NCBI RefSeq assembly: GCF_900215145.1
Contig: NZ_OBDO01000001.1
Span: 868,001 to 932,000 of the forward strand
Length of the DNA stretch: 64,000 nucleotides
Reading direction: 5' to 3'
Source of the DNA: Geodermatophilus sabuli
GTDB lineage: Bacteria > Actinomycetota > Actinomycetes > Mycobacteriales > Geodermatophilaceae
In this document: positions 38,501 through 47,942 of the stretch, in pieces
How positions within the stretch are numbered: the stretch's first letter is position 1
How the letters are laid out: the number at the start of each line of letters is the position of its first letter
Notes under the pieces: generated by a model
Database searches by the model: none
Told to the model about the DNA's origin: nothing
Seen by the model: only the letters and a program-made list of their open reading frames with translations
Made by a program: the position numbers and the translations under genes

Positions 38501-39136
38501 TCCAAGAGCGAGCGGCTGATGTTCGAGCGCGACATGCTCGGCCTCTACGTCTCCGACCACCCGCTGCACGGGGTGGAGCACGTGCTCGCGTCCAACGCCG
38601 ACACCCCGATCGCCGAGATCAACGCCGGTGGCGTCGAGGACGGCGCGAACGTGACCATCGCCGGCATCCTCACCGCGGTGTCCCCGCGCACCAACAAGCA
38701 GGGCGCGCCGTGGGCGATCGCGACGCTGGAGGACCTCGAGTCCGGCATCGAGGTGCTGTTCTTCCCCAAGACCTGGGCCGAGGTGTCGGAGAAGGTCGTC
38801 CGCGACCAGATCATCGTGGTCAAGGGGCGGATCAGCCGCCGCGACGACCAGCCCTCGCTGTTCGGGTCCGAGGTCACCATCCCCGAGCTCACCGAGGGCC
38901 CCCGCGGCCCGGTCCTCGTCTCGATGGCGGCAGCCCGCTGCACCCCGCCGGTCGTCGAGCGGCTGCGTGAGGTCCTCGGCAGTCACCCGGGCACCACCGA
39001 GGTGCAGCTGAAGCTGGTGAACGGCAGCCGCGAGACGGTGCTGCGTCTGGACCAGGGGCTGCGGGTGCGGCCGAGCACCGCCCTCATGGGCGACATCAAG
39101 GCCCTGCTCGGCCCGACCAGCGTCGCCCTGCTGTGA
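35576..39136 (+). CDS. dnaE: DNA polymerase III alpha subunit
   Basis: An 1186-residue replicative polymerase. The PHP domain opens with FVHLHVHTEYSMLDGAAKLPE. The catalytic Asp motif PDVDIDFDDRRRG places Asp420 and Asp422 as in E. coli PDFDIDF. GPGRGSAAGSLAAYA and FQFDGGPMR are further family blocks. The helix-hairpin-helix and OB-fold (VTIAGILTAVSPRTNKQG) form the C-terminal third. It is the DnaE1 type. GTG 35576 follows GAGGAG at ~11 bases. No damage-inducible accessory genes are nearby. Confidence 0.97.
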   Translation: MSTPSDSFVHLHVHTEYSMLDGAAKLPEVTKAAATQGMPALAMTDHGNVFGAYDFYKQANAAGVKPIIGMEGYYTPGSRFDRAPFDFGDKLIDEEGDGGSNRGKAAYTHMTLLARTTEGMHNLFRISSLASLEGQYRKPRFDRDLLERYGKGLIATTGCPSGEVNMWLRAGKEDRARQAAADFQDIFGRENFYAELMDHGLSIEKKTRPALLAIAEDLGIPLLATNDLHYTHKEDAEAHDALLCIQTGSRLNEPNRFKFNGDGYYLKSAAEMRALFPGELREACDNTLLVAEQCEVQFTEGADLMPRFPLPPGEDETSWFVKEVERGLHKRYPGGIPDHVRKQADYEVGIITQMGFPGYFLVVADFINWAKDNGIRVGPGRGSAAGSLAAYAMGITDLDPLAHGLIFERFLNPERVSMPDVDIDFDDRRRGEVIQYVSQKYGEERVSQIVTYGTIKAKAAIKDAARVLDRPYSVGDELTKLMPPDVMGKGIPLSGVFDPAHPRYKEAAEFRARYESDPGAAEVVDQARKLEGLKRQWGVHAAGVIIGRYPLIDSIPIMRREADGAVITQFDYPTCETLGLLKMDFLGLRNLTVIDDALRNIVANGKEPVDLDEISKDLTDPATYQLLARGDTLGVFQFDGGPMRSLLRLMRPDNFEDISAVGALYRPGPMGANSHTNYALRKNGQQEITPIHPELAEPLEDILGTTYGLIVYQEQVMAIAQKVAGYSLGKADLLRRAMGKKKKSVLDAEFVGFEAGMKERGYSDAAIKTLWDILVPFADYAFNKAHSAAYGLVSYWTAYLKANYPAEYMAGLLTSVGDDKDRRPIYLAECRRMGIKVLPPDVNESSWDFTAVGTDIRFGLASVRNVGHNVVDSIVRARGEKGPFKDFADFMRKIDTVACNKKVIESLAKAGAFDSLGHSRQGIVAVHAQAVESAMALKRKEAEGQFDLFGSFGEGGGDDDPFAGALEIAIPTADWSKSERLMFERDMLGLYVSDHPLHGVEHVLASNADTPIAEINAGGVEDGANVTIAGILTAVSPRTNKQGAPWAIATLEDLESGIEVLFFPKTWAEVSEKVVRDQIIVVKGRISRRDDQPSLFGSEVTIPELTEGPRGPVLVSMAAARCTPPVVERLREVLGSHPGTTEVQLKLVNGSRETVLRLDQGLRVRPSTALMGDIKALLGPTSVALL

Positions 39137-39191
39137 GGGCGGGCCGCGCGGTCCCGCCGGTGCCGGGGAAGAGGCGCCCGGCTCCGCGGGG

Positions 39192-39197
39192 TTGACT
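39192..39197 (+). promoter_or_regulatory. Possible -10 for the gene at 39204
   Basis: TTGACT, 6 bases before the GTG; the same hexamer and nearly the same spacing precede the SDR gene at 59243 on the other strand. Confidence 0.4.
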
Positions 39198-39203
39198 GGG
39201 GTC

Positions 39204-39938
39204 GTGGACAGCTCCGACGCCCCGGGTCCCGCAGGGCCGCCGCCGGCTCCCGCGGGGCTGCCGCCGGCTCCTGCGGGGCTGCCGCCGGCTCCCCGGCCGC
39301 CCTGGTGGGCCAACGGCCCGCGGTGGCCCGGCGTCGTCGAGCTGCGCGCCGATGCCCGCGGCGCCCTGACGCTGACCGGCGTCCTGCTCGCCTGCGGCAT
39401 CCCGGCCGGGCTGCTGTGGTGGGCGGTCGCGCCGCGCGCACGGTTCCGGGTCACCGCGGACGGCCCGGTGGTCGTCGGGCACCCCTCGGCCGAGCTGCTG
39501 GCCGCGGTCGACAGCGTCTACACGCTCGTCCTGGCCGGGCTCGGCCTGCTGGCCGGCGTCGGAACCTGGCGGCTGCGCCGCCGGCGCGGGGTGGCGGTCC
39601 TGCTCGCCCTCGGCGTGGGCACCCTGCTGGCTGCGCTCGTCGCCTGGCGGGTGGGGGAGCTGCTGGCGCCCGGCCCCACCGAGGCCCAGCTGGCCGACGC
39701 CGGGACGACGGTGACCACGGGGCTGGCGCTGAACTCGCTCGCGGCGCTGGCCGCGGGCCCCTTCGCCGCCGTCCTGGCCTACGTGGTGGCCGCGCTGTTC
39801 GCCGCCTCCGAGGACCTCGACCGGCCGGCGCCGACCCCGCCGTCCCCCCTCGACGGCGGGTACCCGGGCGCCCCTCCGGTCGCCGGCCTGCCGCGACCGC
39901 TGGTCGACGTGCCACCGGCGGAGCACCCGGGGCGCTGA
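39204..39938 (+). CDS. Membrane protein of unknown function (DUF2567-like)
   Basis: A 244-residue protein. A Pro-rich cytoplasmic start with three APAGLPP repeats is followed by four hydrophobic segments (ALTLTGVLLACGIPAGLLWW; SVYTLVLAGLGLLAGVG; VAVLLALGVGTLLAALVAW; SLAALAAGPFAAVLAYVVAALF). A Pro-rich tail ends it. The layout resembles DUF2567-type membrane proteins often found near dnaE in actinomycetes, but that assignment is tentative. Its last codons form one arm of a terminator hairpin. Confidence 0.75.
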   Translation: MDSSDAPGPAGPPPAPAGLPPAPAGLPPAPRPPWWANGPRWPGVVELRADARGALTLTGVLLACGIPAGLLWWAVAPRARFRVTADGPVVVGHPSAELLAAVDSVYTLVLAGLGLLAGVGTWRLRRRRGVAVLLALGVGTLLAALVAWRVGELLAPGPTEAQLADAGTTVTTGLALNSLAALAAGPFAAVLAYVVAALFAASEDLDRPAPTPPSPLDGGYPGAPPVAGLPRPLVDVPPAEHPGR

Positions 39939-39960
39939 GCGCGGGGTGCTCCGCCGGTGG
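39912..39960. terminator. Bidirectional terminator between convergent genes
   Basis: 17-base arms CCACCGGCGGAGCACCC (39912-39928) and its exact complement (39944-39960) enclose 15 bases containing the stop of the gene at 39204. It can serve that gene and, read from the other strand, the end of catA. Confidence 0.75.
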
Positions 39961-40005
39961 CGGGGTCCGGCCGCACGGGCCGGCCGGGACGTCGTGCCGG
40001 CGACC

Positions 40006-40905
<900 letters not shown>

Positions 40906-42009
40906 TCAGTGGTCCAGGCGGTAGTGCGCGAGCTTGTCGGAGTCGACCTCGACACCCAGGCCGGCGCCGGGGCGGACGGCGAGGGTGCCGTCGCGGATCA
41001 CCAGCGGTTCGGCGAGCAGGTCGTCGGTCATGTCGAGGAAGTTGGACAGCTCACCGGCCCGCCGGGAGGTGAGCCGGTGGGCGGCACCGAAGACGACGGT
41101 GCTCATCGAGCCCAGCTGGGTGTCGATCTGGTTGCCCATCACGACCTCCAGGCCCAGGCCCTCGGCCAGGTGGTGCACGCGGGCGGAGTGGGTGAACCCG
41201 GTGCGGGCGGTCTTGATGCTCACCGCCGTCGCCGATCCGCCCAGGACCTCCCGGGTGACGTCGGCGGGGGTCACGGCCGACTCGTCGGCGATGAACGGCA
41301 CGTCGCACTGCTGCACCAGCCAGCGCCGGCCGAGCACGTCGTCGGCGGGGCAGAGCTCCTCGGCGAAGGTGAGGCCGAGGTCCCGCATGTCGGCCATGGC
41401 GCGGGCGGACTCCGACGCCGTCCAGCCGCGGTTGCCGTCGACGTAGAGCTCGACGTCGGGACCCAGGTGCTCCCGCAGGGCCCGCACCACGGCGGTGTCG
41501 AGGGCGACCGGGACGCGGCCGACCTTCACCTTGAACGTGGTGATGCCGTAGGTGTCGCGCATGCGCTCCGCCTCGGCGACCATCGCGGCCGGGCTGTCGA
41601 AGCCCAGCATGTGCGAGACCCGCATCCGGTCGGTGTAGCCGCCGAGCAGGGCGGTGACCGGCTGGTCGAGCGTGCGGCCGAGGGCGTCCCAGATCGCCAT
41701 GTCGACGGCGGACTTGGCGGCCGGGTTGCCGACCGTGCGGGCGAGGGCCTCGACGACCCGCTCCCGCTCCAGCAGCGTCCGTCCGACGACCTGCGGGGCG
41801 AACAGCGACTCGATGACCGCGACCACACCGGCCTGGGTCTCGCCGTAGGTGAACGGGCGGGGCACGGCGTCGGCCGTGCCGACGACGCCGTCGTCGGTGT
41901 GCACGCGGACCAGTACGTGTTCGGCGGCGTGCACCTCGCCGCTGGCGAACCGCAGCGGCTTCCGGTACGGGATCGCGTAGGGGACGGCCTCGACGCTCGT
42001 GATCTTCAT
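40906..42009 (-). CDS. catB: Muconate cycloisomerase
   Basis: A 367-residue enolase-superfamily enzyme converting cis,cis-muconate to muconolactone. Lys160 and Lys162 in TFKVKVGR form the KxK base motif. Metal ligands are in VELYVDGNRGW, FAEELC and FIADES; VSIKTARTGF holds the opposite-face Lys. The ATG overlaps the catR stop by 4 bases (ATGA). catA follows after 42 bases. catC (muconolactone isomerase), usually next to catB, is not in the window. Confidence 0.94.
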   Translation of the reverse strand: MKITSVEAVPYAIPYRKPLRFASGEVHAAEHVLVRVHTDDGVVGTADAVPRPFTYGETQAGVVAVIESLFAPQVVGRTLLERERVVEALARTVGNPAAKSAVDMAIWDALGRTLDQPVTALLGGYTDRMRVSHMLGFDSPAAMVAEAERMRDTYGITTFKVKVGRVPVALDTAVVRALREHLGPDVELYVDGNRGWTASESARAMADMRDLGLTFAEELCPADDVLGRRWLVQQCDVPFIADESAVTPADVTREVLGGSATAVSIKTARTGFTHSARVHHLAEGLGLEVVMGNQIDTQLGSMSTVVFGAAHRLTSRRAGELSNFLDMTDDLLAEPLVIRDGTLAVRPGAGLGVEVDSDKLAHYRLDH

Positions 42010-42956
42010 CGGGTGGCCTCCGGGCTGGGGGTGGGCAGGCGGGTCCGGTCGTGCTCGGGGGGCAGCAGCCCGGCGGTCTCGAGGACGCCGAGCACCGAGC
42101 GGATGAGGGGCGAGCCGGCGGTGGGAGAGTCCTCGCGGTGGTGCCAGGCGAGGGCCACCTCGATCGAGCCGGCGTCGGCCACCTCCCGGTAGGTCACGCC
42201 GGGCACCGGGAGGGCGCCGGCCGACGCGGGGACGAGGGCGATCCCCAGGCCGGCGGCGACCAGGGCCAGCAGTACCACGGTGCCGGTGACCTCGTGCTCC
42301 CGGTGCGGGGTGAACCCGGCGTCCCGGCAGCTGCGCAGGACGGCCTCGTTCACCGCCGAGGAGCGGTCGGCGTAGACGACGAAGCCCTCGGTGCGCAGGT
42401 CGGCCATCGCGATCTCCGGCTCGGCGACCAGCCGGTGGTCGTCGGGCAGGGCGAGCACCAGCGGCTCGACCTCGATGGTGCGCAGGCTCAGCCCGTCCCC
42501 GGACAGTGGTGGGCGCAGGACGCCGAGGTCCAGACTGCCGTCGCGCAGGCCGTCGCACTGGGCCGGCGTCAGGACGTCGCCGTGGATCTCCAGCGCCACC
42601 CCGGGGAGCTCCCGCTTGACGACCCGGGCGATCCGCGGGAGCTGGCCGACGACGGCCGTACCGGTGAAGGCGATCCGCACCAGTCCGAGGCGGCCGTCGG
42701 CGATCCGGCGGACGCCGCGCACGCTGTCGTCCACGGCGGCGAGCACCCGCTCGGCCTCCTCGCGGAGGAACCGGCCGGCCGGGGTCAGCTGCACCTGCCG
42801 GGTCGTGCGGGTGAAGAGGGAGGCGCCCAGCTCGGCCTCGAGCTGGCGGATCGCCTGGGACAGCGCGGGCTGCGCGATGTGCAGCCGCTGCGCGGCCGCG
42901 CCGAAGTGGCACGTGTCCGCGACGGCGGCGAAGTAGCGCAGGTGACGCAGCTCCAC
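42006..42956 (-). CDS. catR: LysR-type regulator of the cat genes
   Basis: A 316-residue LysR-family regulator. The N-terminal helix-turn-helix is ELRHLRYFAAVADTCHFGAAAQRLHIAQPALSQAI; the effector domain resembles CatR/BenM proteins (LPRIARVVKRELPGVALEIH). It should activate catBA with muconate as inducer, by analogy. GTG 42956 is set by GGGAGGAG six bases upstream; the frame extends further. It is the first gene of its operon and lies divergent to benA, the classic LysR layout. Confidence 0.9.
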   Translation of the reverse strand: MELRHLRYFAAVADTCHFGAAAQRLHIAQPALSQAIRQLEAELGASLFTRTTRQVQLTPAGRFLREEAERVLAAVDDSVRGVRRIADGRLGLVRIAFTGTAVVGQLPRIARVVKRELPGVALEIHGDVLTPAQCDGLRDGSLDLGVLRPPLSGDGLSLRTIEVEPLVLALPDDHRLVAEPEIAMADLRTEGFVVYADRSSAVNEAVLRSCRDAGFTPHREHEVTGTVVLLALVAAGLGIALVPASAGALPVPGVTYREVADAGSIEVALAWHHREDSPTAGSPLIRSVLGVLETAGLLPPEHDRTRLPTPSPEATR

Positions 42957-42962
42957 GTCCAG

Positions 42963-42970
42963 CTCCTCCC
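42963..42970 (-). promoter_or_regulatory. Ribosome binding site fixing the catR start
   Basis: Minus-strand GGGAGGAG ends 6 bases before GTG 42956. It rules in favour of this start over upstream in-frame GTG codons that would add ~30 residues. Confidence 0.75.
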
Positions 42971-43029
42971 GAGTGATGTGGACCACGCTACGGATCAGAT
43001 CGATAGGAGACAAAGACGTATTTGCGCTG

Positions 43030-43054
43030 GATTGACAAGCAACGGCGATCAATC
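43030..43054. promoter_or_regulatory. Candidate operator in the catR-benA divergent region
   Basis: GATTGA (43030-43035) and TCAATC (43049-43054) form a perfect inverted repeat with 13 bases between. Its left arm overlaps TTGACA, a perfect -35 hexamer (43032-43037). The site lies between the divergent catR and benA starts and could bind CatR or BenR. Nearby ATAGGAGACAAAGACGTAT (43003-43021) also has inverted ATA/TAT ends. Confidence 0.55.
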
Positions 43055-43176
43055 ACCCCCTGGGTCCGGACTAGGCATTCCGCCGGTGTGACGCCTGCCA
43101 CCCCGCTGTGACTCTGGACGCACAGAAGCCGGTCCGCTCCCGCGGGTTGCCGGAGCGAGTTCCTCTGGAGGACCTC

Positions 43177-44553
43177 ATGACCCAGACGCTGACCCACGTG
43201 CAGTCGGTGCTCGCCGACGCCGTCATCGAAGACCCCGAAGCCGGCATCTTCCGGGCCAACCGCCGGATCTTCACCGACGAGGAGCTCTTCGAGTTGGAGA
43301 TGACCCACATCTTCGAGGGCAACTGGGTCTACCTCGCGCACGAGAGCCAGGTCCCGAACCCGGGGGACTACTTCACCACCTTCATCGGCCGTCAGCCGGT
43401 CGTCATCACGCGCGGCAAGAACGGTGAGCTGCACTGCCTCATCAACGCCTGTGCGCACCGCGGCGCGATGCTCTGCCGCCGCAAGACCGACAACCGGACG
43501 ACCCTGACCTGCCCGTTCCACGGCTGGACCTTCCGCAACGACGGCACCCTGCTCAAGGTCAAGGACCCCGAGGGCGCCGGCTACCCGGCCGGCTTCGACA
43601 CCGACGGCTCGCACGACCTGGTCAAGGTCGCGCGGTTCGACAGCTACCGCGGGTTCCTCTTCGGCAGCCTCAACCCCGACGTGAGCACGCTGGCCGAGCA
43701 CCTCGGTGACGCCACCAAGGTCATCGACATGCTCGTCGACCAGTCGCCGGAGGGCCTCGAGGTGCTGCGCGGCTCCTCGACCTACACCTACGACGGCAAC
43801 TGGAAGGTCCAGGCCGAGAACGGCGCTGACGGTTACCACGTCAGCGCCGTCCACTGGAACTACGCCGCGACGACCTCCCGGCGCAGCACCGGCGAGTCGG
43901 CGAACACGACGAAGGCCCTGGACGCCGGCGGCTGGGGGAAGTCCGGCGGCGGCTACTGGTCCTACCCCAACGGGCACCTGTGCCTGTGGACCTGGGCGGC
44001 CAACCCCGAGGACCGCCCGCTGTGGGATCGCCTGGACGAGCTCAAGGAGCAGTTCGGCGAGGCCAAGGGCGAGTTCATGGTCAAGGGCTCCCGCAACCTG
44101 TGCCTGTACCCGAACGTCTACCTGATGGACCAGTTCAGCACCCAGATCCGGCACTTCCGGCCGATCGCGCCCGACAAGACCGAGGTCACGATCTACTGCA
44201 TCGCGCCCAAGGGCGAGAGCGCCGAGGCCCGTGAGCACCGGATCCGGCAGTACGAGGACTTCTTCAACGCCTCGGGCATGGCCACCCCCGACGACCTGGA
44301 GGAGTTCCGGTCCTGCCAGCTCACCTTCCGGGCCACCGCCGCGCCGTGGAACGACATGAGCCGCGGCGCCGAGCACTGGCTCGACGGGCCGGACGACGTC
44401 GCCAAGGCCCTCGGCATGGACGGCGTCATCTCCGCGGGGCGGCGCAACGAGGACGAGGGGCTGTACCCGGTCCAGCACGGCTACTGGCTGTCGACCATGC
44501 GCGCCGCACTCGAGAAGCAGGCCGGCGCGACCGCCGCGACCACGGAGGGCTGA
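43177..44553 (+). CDS. benA: Benzoate 1,2-dioxygenase alpha subunit
   Basis: A 458-residue Rieske oxygenase subunit that dihydroxylates benzoate to its 1,2-cis-diol. The [2Fe-2S] ligands are Cys92, His94, Cys112 and His115 (CAHR-x-CPFHGW). The mononuclear iron ligands are His221 and His226 in [10 protein letters not shown], bridged from the Rieske site by Asp218; the third ligand is probably Asp372 or Asp373. ATG 43177 follows TGGAGGA; an earlier ATG-free extension in frame lacks a ribosome site. benB and the reductase fusion follow. Confidence 0.96.
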   Translation: MTQTLTHVQSVLADAVIEDPEAGIFRANRRIFTDEELFELEMTHIFEGNWVYLAHESQVPNPGDYFTTFIGRQPVVITRGKNGELHCLINACAHRGAMLCRRKTDNRTTLTCPFHGWTFRNDGTLLKVKDPEGAGYPAGFDTDGSHDLVKVARFDSYRGFLFGSLNPDVSTLAEHLGDATKVIDMLVDQSPEGLEVLRGSSTYTYDGNWKVQAENGADGYHVSAVHWNYAATTSRRSTGESANTTKALDAGGWGKSGGGYWSYPNGHLCLWTWAANPEDRPLWDRLDELKEQFGEAKGEFMVKGSRNLCLYPNVYLMDQFSTQIRHFRPIAPDKTEVTIYCIAPKGESAEAREHRIRQYEDFFNASGMATPDDLEEFRSCQLTFRATAAPWNDMSRGAEHWLDGPDDVAKALGMDGVISAGRRNEDEGLYPVQHGYWLSTMRAALEKQAGATAATTEG

Positions 44554-44559
44554 TCTCCC

Positions 44560-45108
44560 ATGACCACGACGCAGAACCCCGCGCAGACCCCGGCCGAGGC
44601 GGCGCCCTCCGGCGGGAAGCTCATCACCCAGAACATGATCGAGCAGTTCCTGTACCGCGAGGCCCGCTACCTCGACGACCGGGAGTTCGAGAAGTGGCTG
44701 GAGTGCTACGCCGACGACGTCGTCTTCTGGATGCCGTCGTGGGCCGACGACGACCGGCTGACCGAGGACCCGCGCCGGGAGATGTCACTCATCTACTACC
44801 AGAACAAGGGTGGCCTGGAGGACCGGGTCTTCCGGATCCGCACCGAGCGGTCCAGTGCGACGTCCCTGCCCGAACCGCGCACCAGCCACAACATCACGAA
44901 CGTCGAGGTCATCGAGCGCCGCGGCGACCTGGTCGACATCCGGTTCAACTGGCACACGATGTACTTCCGGTACAAGACGATCGACCCGTACTACGGGACG
45001 TCGTTCTACACGATCGACTTCTCCGGGCCGTCGCCACTCATCCGGCGCAAGACCGTGGTGCTGAAGAACGACTACATCCACCACGTCGTCGACGTCTACC
45101 ACCTCTGA
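44560..45108 (+). CDS. benB: Benzoate 1,2-dioxygenase beta subunit
   Basis: A 182-residue small subunit of the ring-hydroxylating dioxygenase, with the NTF2-like fold of the family. FLYREARYLDDREFEKWLECYADDVVFWMP and the end DYIHHVVDVYHL are typical of BenB. It forms the structural trimer with BenA. It starts six bases after benA with GGAGGG as ribosome site. It is about 15-20 residues longer at the N-terminus than many BenB proteins. Confidence 0.95.
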   Translation: MTTTQNPAQTPAEAAPSGGKLITQNMIEQFLYREARYLDDREFEKWLECYADDVVFWMPSWADDDRLTEDPRREMSLIYYQNKGGLEDRVFRIRTERSSATSLPEPRTSHNITNVEVIERRGDLVDIRFNWHTMYFRYKTIDPYYGTSFYTIDFSGPSPLIRRKTVVLKNDYIHHVVDVYHL

Positions 45109-45157
45109 GCGGCGGGAACCCCCGGGCCGTCTCCCTCCAAGCTGCGGAGAGATCTCC

Positions 45158-47914
45158 ATGGACCATCGTGTGGCACTCGCGTTCGAGGACGGGGTCACCC
45201 GCTTCATCACCTGCCGGGACGACCAGACCGTCGCCGACGCGTCCTACCGGTCGCGGATCAACATCCCGCTGGACTGCCGTGACGGCGTCTGCGGCACCTG
45301 CAAGGCCCTCTGCGAGTCGGGCGAGTTCGACATGGGCGGCTACCTCGAGGACGCGCTGTCGGACGACGAGGCCGAGAGCGGGTACGTGCTGACCTGCAGC
45401 ATGAAGCCGCGCTCGGACCTGGTGCTGCAGATCGCGACCACCTCCGCGGTGGCCAAGACCAGCGCTGCCACCCACCGCGGTCGCATCACCGCACTGGACC
45501 GGCTGTCCTCGACGACCGTCGCGCTGACGGTCGAGATCGACGACCGGGACTCCCTGACGTTCCTCCCCGGGCAGTACGTCAACATCGCCGTCCCGGGCAC
45601 CGAGGAATCCCGGTCGTACTCCTTCAGCAGCGCTCCGCAGGACGAGGAGCTGACCTTCCTGGTCAAGCTGACGCCCGGCGGCGTCATGTCGACCTGGCTG
45701 GAGGAGCGGGCCGAGGTCGGGGACGAGATCTCCTTCACCGGTCCGCACGGCAGCTTCTTCCTGCGCGAGTCCGACGCCCCGCTGCTGCTCCTGGCCGGCG
45801 GGACCGGGCTGGCGCCGATCCTGTCGATCCTGCGGACGCTGGAGGGCAACCGCAGCGACCGGCAGATGCACCTCGTCTACGGGGTCACGACCGACGACGA
45901 CCTGGTCGAGATCGAGGCCGTCGAGCAGCTGGCGGGCGCCATCGAGGGGCTCACCTGGGACTACTGCGTCGCCGACCCTGCGACGAAGGCGCCCAACCAG
46001 GGCTACGTCACCGGCCTGTACGGCCCTGAACAGCTGCACGACGGCGATGCCGCGGTGTACCTCTGCGGCCCCCCGGCCATGGTGGAGGCGGTCCGCAAGC
46101 ACGTCGCCGAGCTGGGGGTGACGCCCTCTGGCTTCTACTACGAGAAGTTCGCCCTCGCCGCGGTCCCGACGGAGGCCCCCGAGGAGGTCGTCGAACCGGA
46201 GCCCGAGGCGGAGGTGCCGGAGTCCGAGGCGGTCGCTCCCGAGCCGCCGCCGGTGTCGGTGACCGTTCCGGACACCGTCGCCGAGCTGCTGGCCCTGGAC
46301 GGCCGGGAGGGCCGGACGTCGGCCGGGCAGGCCCTGTTCCCGCCGGTCGAGCTGCCCCCGCTCGCCGCCGGCGGAGCTGAGCCGCGTGCCGAGTCGCCGG
46401 CGGACGTCTGGCGGTTGGCCGGACAGTCGATGGGGGCGCCGTTCCCCACCGGAGACGTCCTCCCCGTGGACGACGTCGACGACCTGCTGCCGGCCGTCGG
46501 CGCCCGCGCCGTCGCCGGTCAGGAGATGCTGCCCGAGGCGGCGATGGAACAGCTCACCCCGCCGGCGTCCGAGGCGCCGGCCGGTCAGCCGGACGCGGAG
46601 ATCGAGCCGGCGTCGACCGCCGAGGGGTACTCGATCACGGCCGACGGGTACGAGATCGGTGAGGAGCACCCGTCGGTGCACGAGTCGGACGCCATCTTCG
46701 ACGCCCGCCGGGCGCTGGAGCTGGGCGCGCTCGAGCTGACCATCGGTCGCCTCACGCACCAGCAGCTCGTCGGCTACCGGGTACTGGCCGAGGCCACCGT
46801 GCCCTACGTCGAGGGTGACCGCTTCGTCGACGCGGCGGCGTACACCGAGACCAACGCCGCCTTCCACGACTACCTGTTCACCCTCACCCGGAACGAGCAC
46901 CTGCTCCGCGCATACCAGGCGCTCGGCGTCAAGGGGCACATGGAAGAGGCGCTCCGCTCCGCCACCTGGTGCCACCCCCGGTGCGCACAGGACCACCTCG
47001 ACATCGTCGAGGCGTTCCGGGACAGCGACCGCGAGCGGGCACGGATCCTCGTCACCGAGCACGCGGAACGGTCGAAGGAGACCACCCGCCGGGCCATGCA
47101 CGACCTCGCCGCGGGACGCCGTCCCCGGTTCGTCACGCCGGGCCGGTTCGCTGGCCAGGTGGTCCTGGTCACCGGTGCCGGGCAGGGGATCGGCGAGCGG
47201 ACGGCCCGGCGGATCAGCGCCGAGGGCGGCACCCTGGTGCTGGCCGACCGGGCCGAGCTGGTGCGCGACGTGGCCAGGGAACTGGGGCGACCCGGGGCCG
47301 AGGCCCTCCCGGTCGTCGCCGACCTGGAGACCTGGGAGGGCGCGAAGTCGGTGGTGGACGCCGCGCTCCAGCGGTTCGGCCGCATCGACGTCGCCATCCA
47401 CACCGTCGGCGGCACGATCTGGGCCAAGCCGTTCGAGCACTACCCGCCCGACCAGATCCAGGCCGAGATCAACCGGTCCCTGTGGCCGACGATGTGGTGC
47501 TGCCGCGCGGTGGTGCCGCACATGGTCCAGCGGGGACAGGGCACCATCGTCAACGTGTCGTCGGTGGCCACCCGGGGGCTCAACCGCCTCCCGTACGCGG
47601 CGGCCAAGGGTGGGGTCAACGCGATCACCACAGCCCTCGCCCTCGAGCTGGCACCCTCCGGCGTCCGGGTCGTCGCCACCGCACCGGGCGGCACCGAGGC
47701 CCCGCCCCGGCGGACCCCACGGGGTCCGGCGCCGCAGACGGAGCAGGAGCAGGCCTGGTACCGGACGATCGTCGACCAGACCGTGGACTCCTCGCTGCTG
47801 AAGCGCTACGGCACGCTCGACGAGCAGGCCGCGGCGCTGGCCTTCCTCGCCTCCGACGAGGCCTCCTACATCACCGGGACGATCCTGCCCGTCGCCGGCG
47901 GCGACCTCGGCTGA
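45158..47914 (+). CDS. benC/benD: Trifunctional fusion: BenC reductase - FCD domain - BenD diol dehydrogenase
   Basis: A single 918-residue frame. Residues 1-335 are BenC: plant-type [2Fe-2S] ligands Cys40, Cys45, Cys48 and Cys80, FAD motif R152-S-Y-S, and NAD loop GGTGLAP (from ~214). Residues ~336-511 are an acidic Pro/Glu-rich linker. Residues ~512-650 look like an FCD domain (GntR/FadR effector domain) with possible metal ligands Asn566, His570, His613 and His635 but no helix-turn-helix. Residues ~664-918 are an SDR like BenD: TGAGQGIG, Ser801/802, Tyr813-x3-Lys817. It would pass electrons to BenAB and oxidise the cis-diol to catechol. The junctions show no stop or frameshift. Confidence 0.92.
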   Translation: MDHRVALAFEDGVTRFITCRDDQTVADASYRSRINIPLDCRDGVCGTCKALCESGEFDMGGYLEDALSDDEAESGYVLTCSMKPRSDLVLQIATTSAVAKTSAATHRGRITALDRLSSTTVALTVEIDDRDSLTFLPGQYVNIAVPGTEESRSYSFSSAPQDEELTFLVKLTPGGVMSTWLEERAEVGDEISFTGPHGSFFLRESDAPLLLLAGGTGLAPILSILRTLEGNRSDRQMHLVYGVTTDDDLVEIEAVEQLAGAIEGLTWDYCVADPATKAPNQGYVTGLYGPEQLHDGDAAVYLCGPPAMVEAVRKHVAELGVTPSGFYYEKFALAAVPTEAPEEVVEPEPEAEVPESEAVAPEPPPVSVTVPDTVAELLALDGREGRTSAGQALFPPVELPPLAAGGAEPRAESPADVWRLAGQSMGAPFPTGDVLPVDDVDDLLPAVGARAVAGQEMLPEAAMEQLTPPASEAPAGQPDAEIEPASTAEGYSITADGYEIGEEHPSVHESDAIFDARRALELGALELTIGRLTHQQLVGYRVLAEATVPYVEGDRFVDAAAYTETNAAFHDYLFTLTRNEHLLRAYQALGVKGHMEEALRSATWCHPRCAQDHLDIVEAFRDSDRERARILVTEHAERSKETTRRAMHDLAAGRRPRFVTPGRFAGQVVLVTGAGQGIGERTARRISAEGGTLVLADRAELVRDVARELGRPGAEALPVVADLETWEGAKSVVDAALQRFGRIDVAIHTVGGTIWAKPFEHYPPDQIQAEINRSLWPTMWCCRAVVPHMVQRGQGTIVNVSSVATRGLNRLPYAAAKGGVNAITTALALELAPSGVRVVATAPGGTEAPPRRTPRGPAPQTEQEQAWYRTIVDQTVDSSLLKRYGTLDEQAAALAFLASDEASYITGTILPVAGGDLG

Positions 47915-47942
47915 CCCGCCGCCCCTCCGCCCTCCTCCCTGC

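Noticed and set aside
47100..47170. Possible frameshift or sequencing error joining FCD and BenD parts
   Set aside because: The frame is continuous with normal codon use and a short linker (GRRPRFVTPGRFAG); no stop or alternate-frame start with a ribosome site is visible at the junction. The raw reads could still decide.
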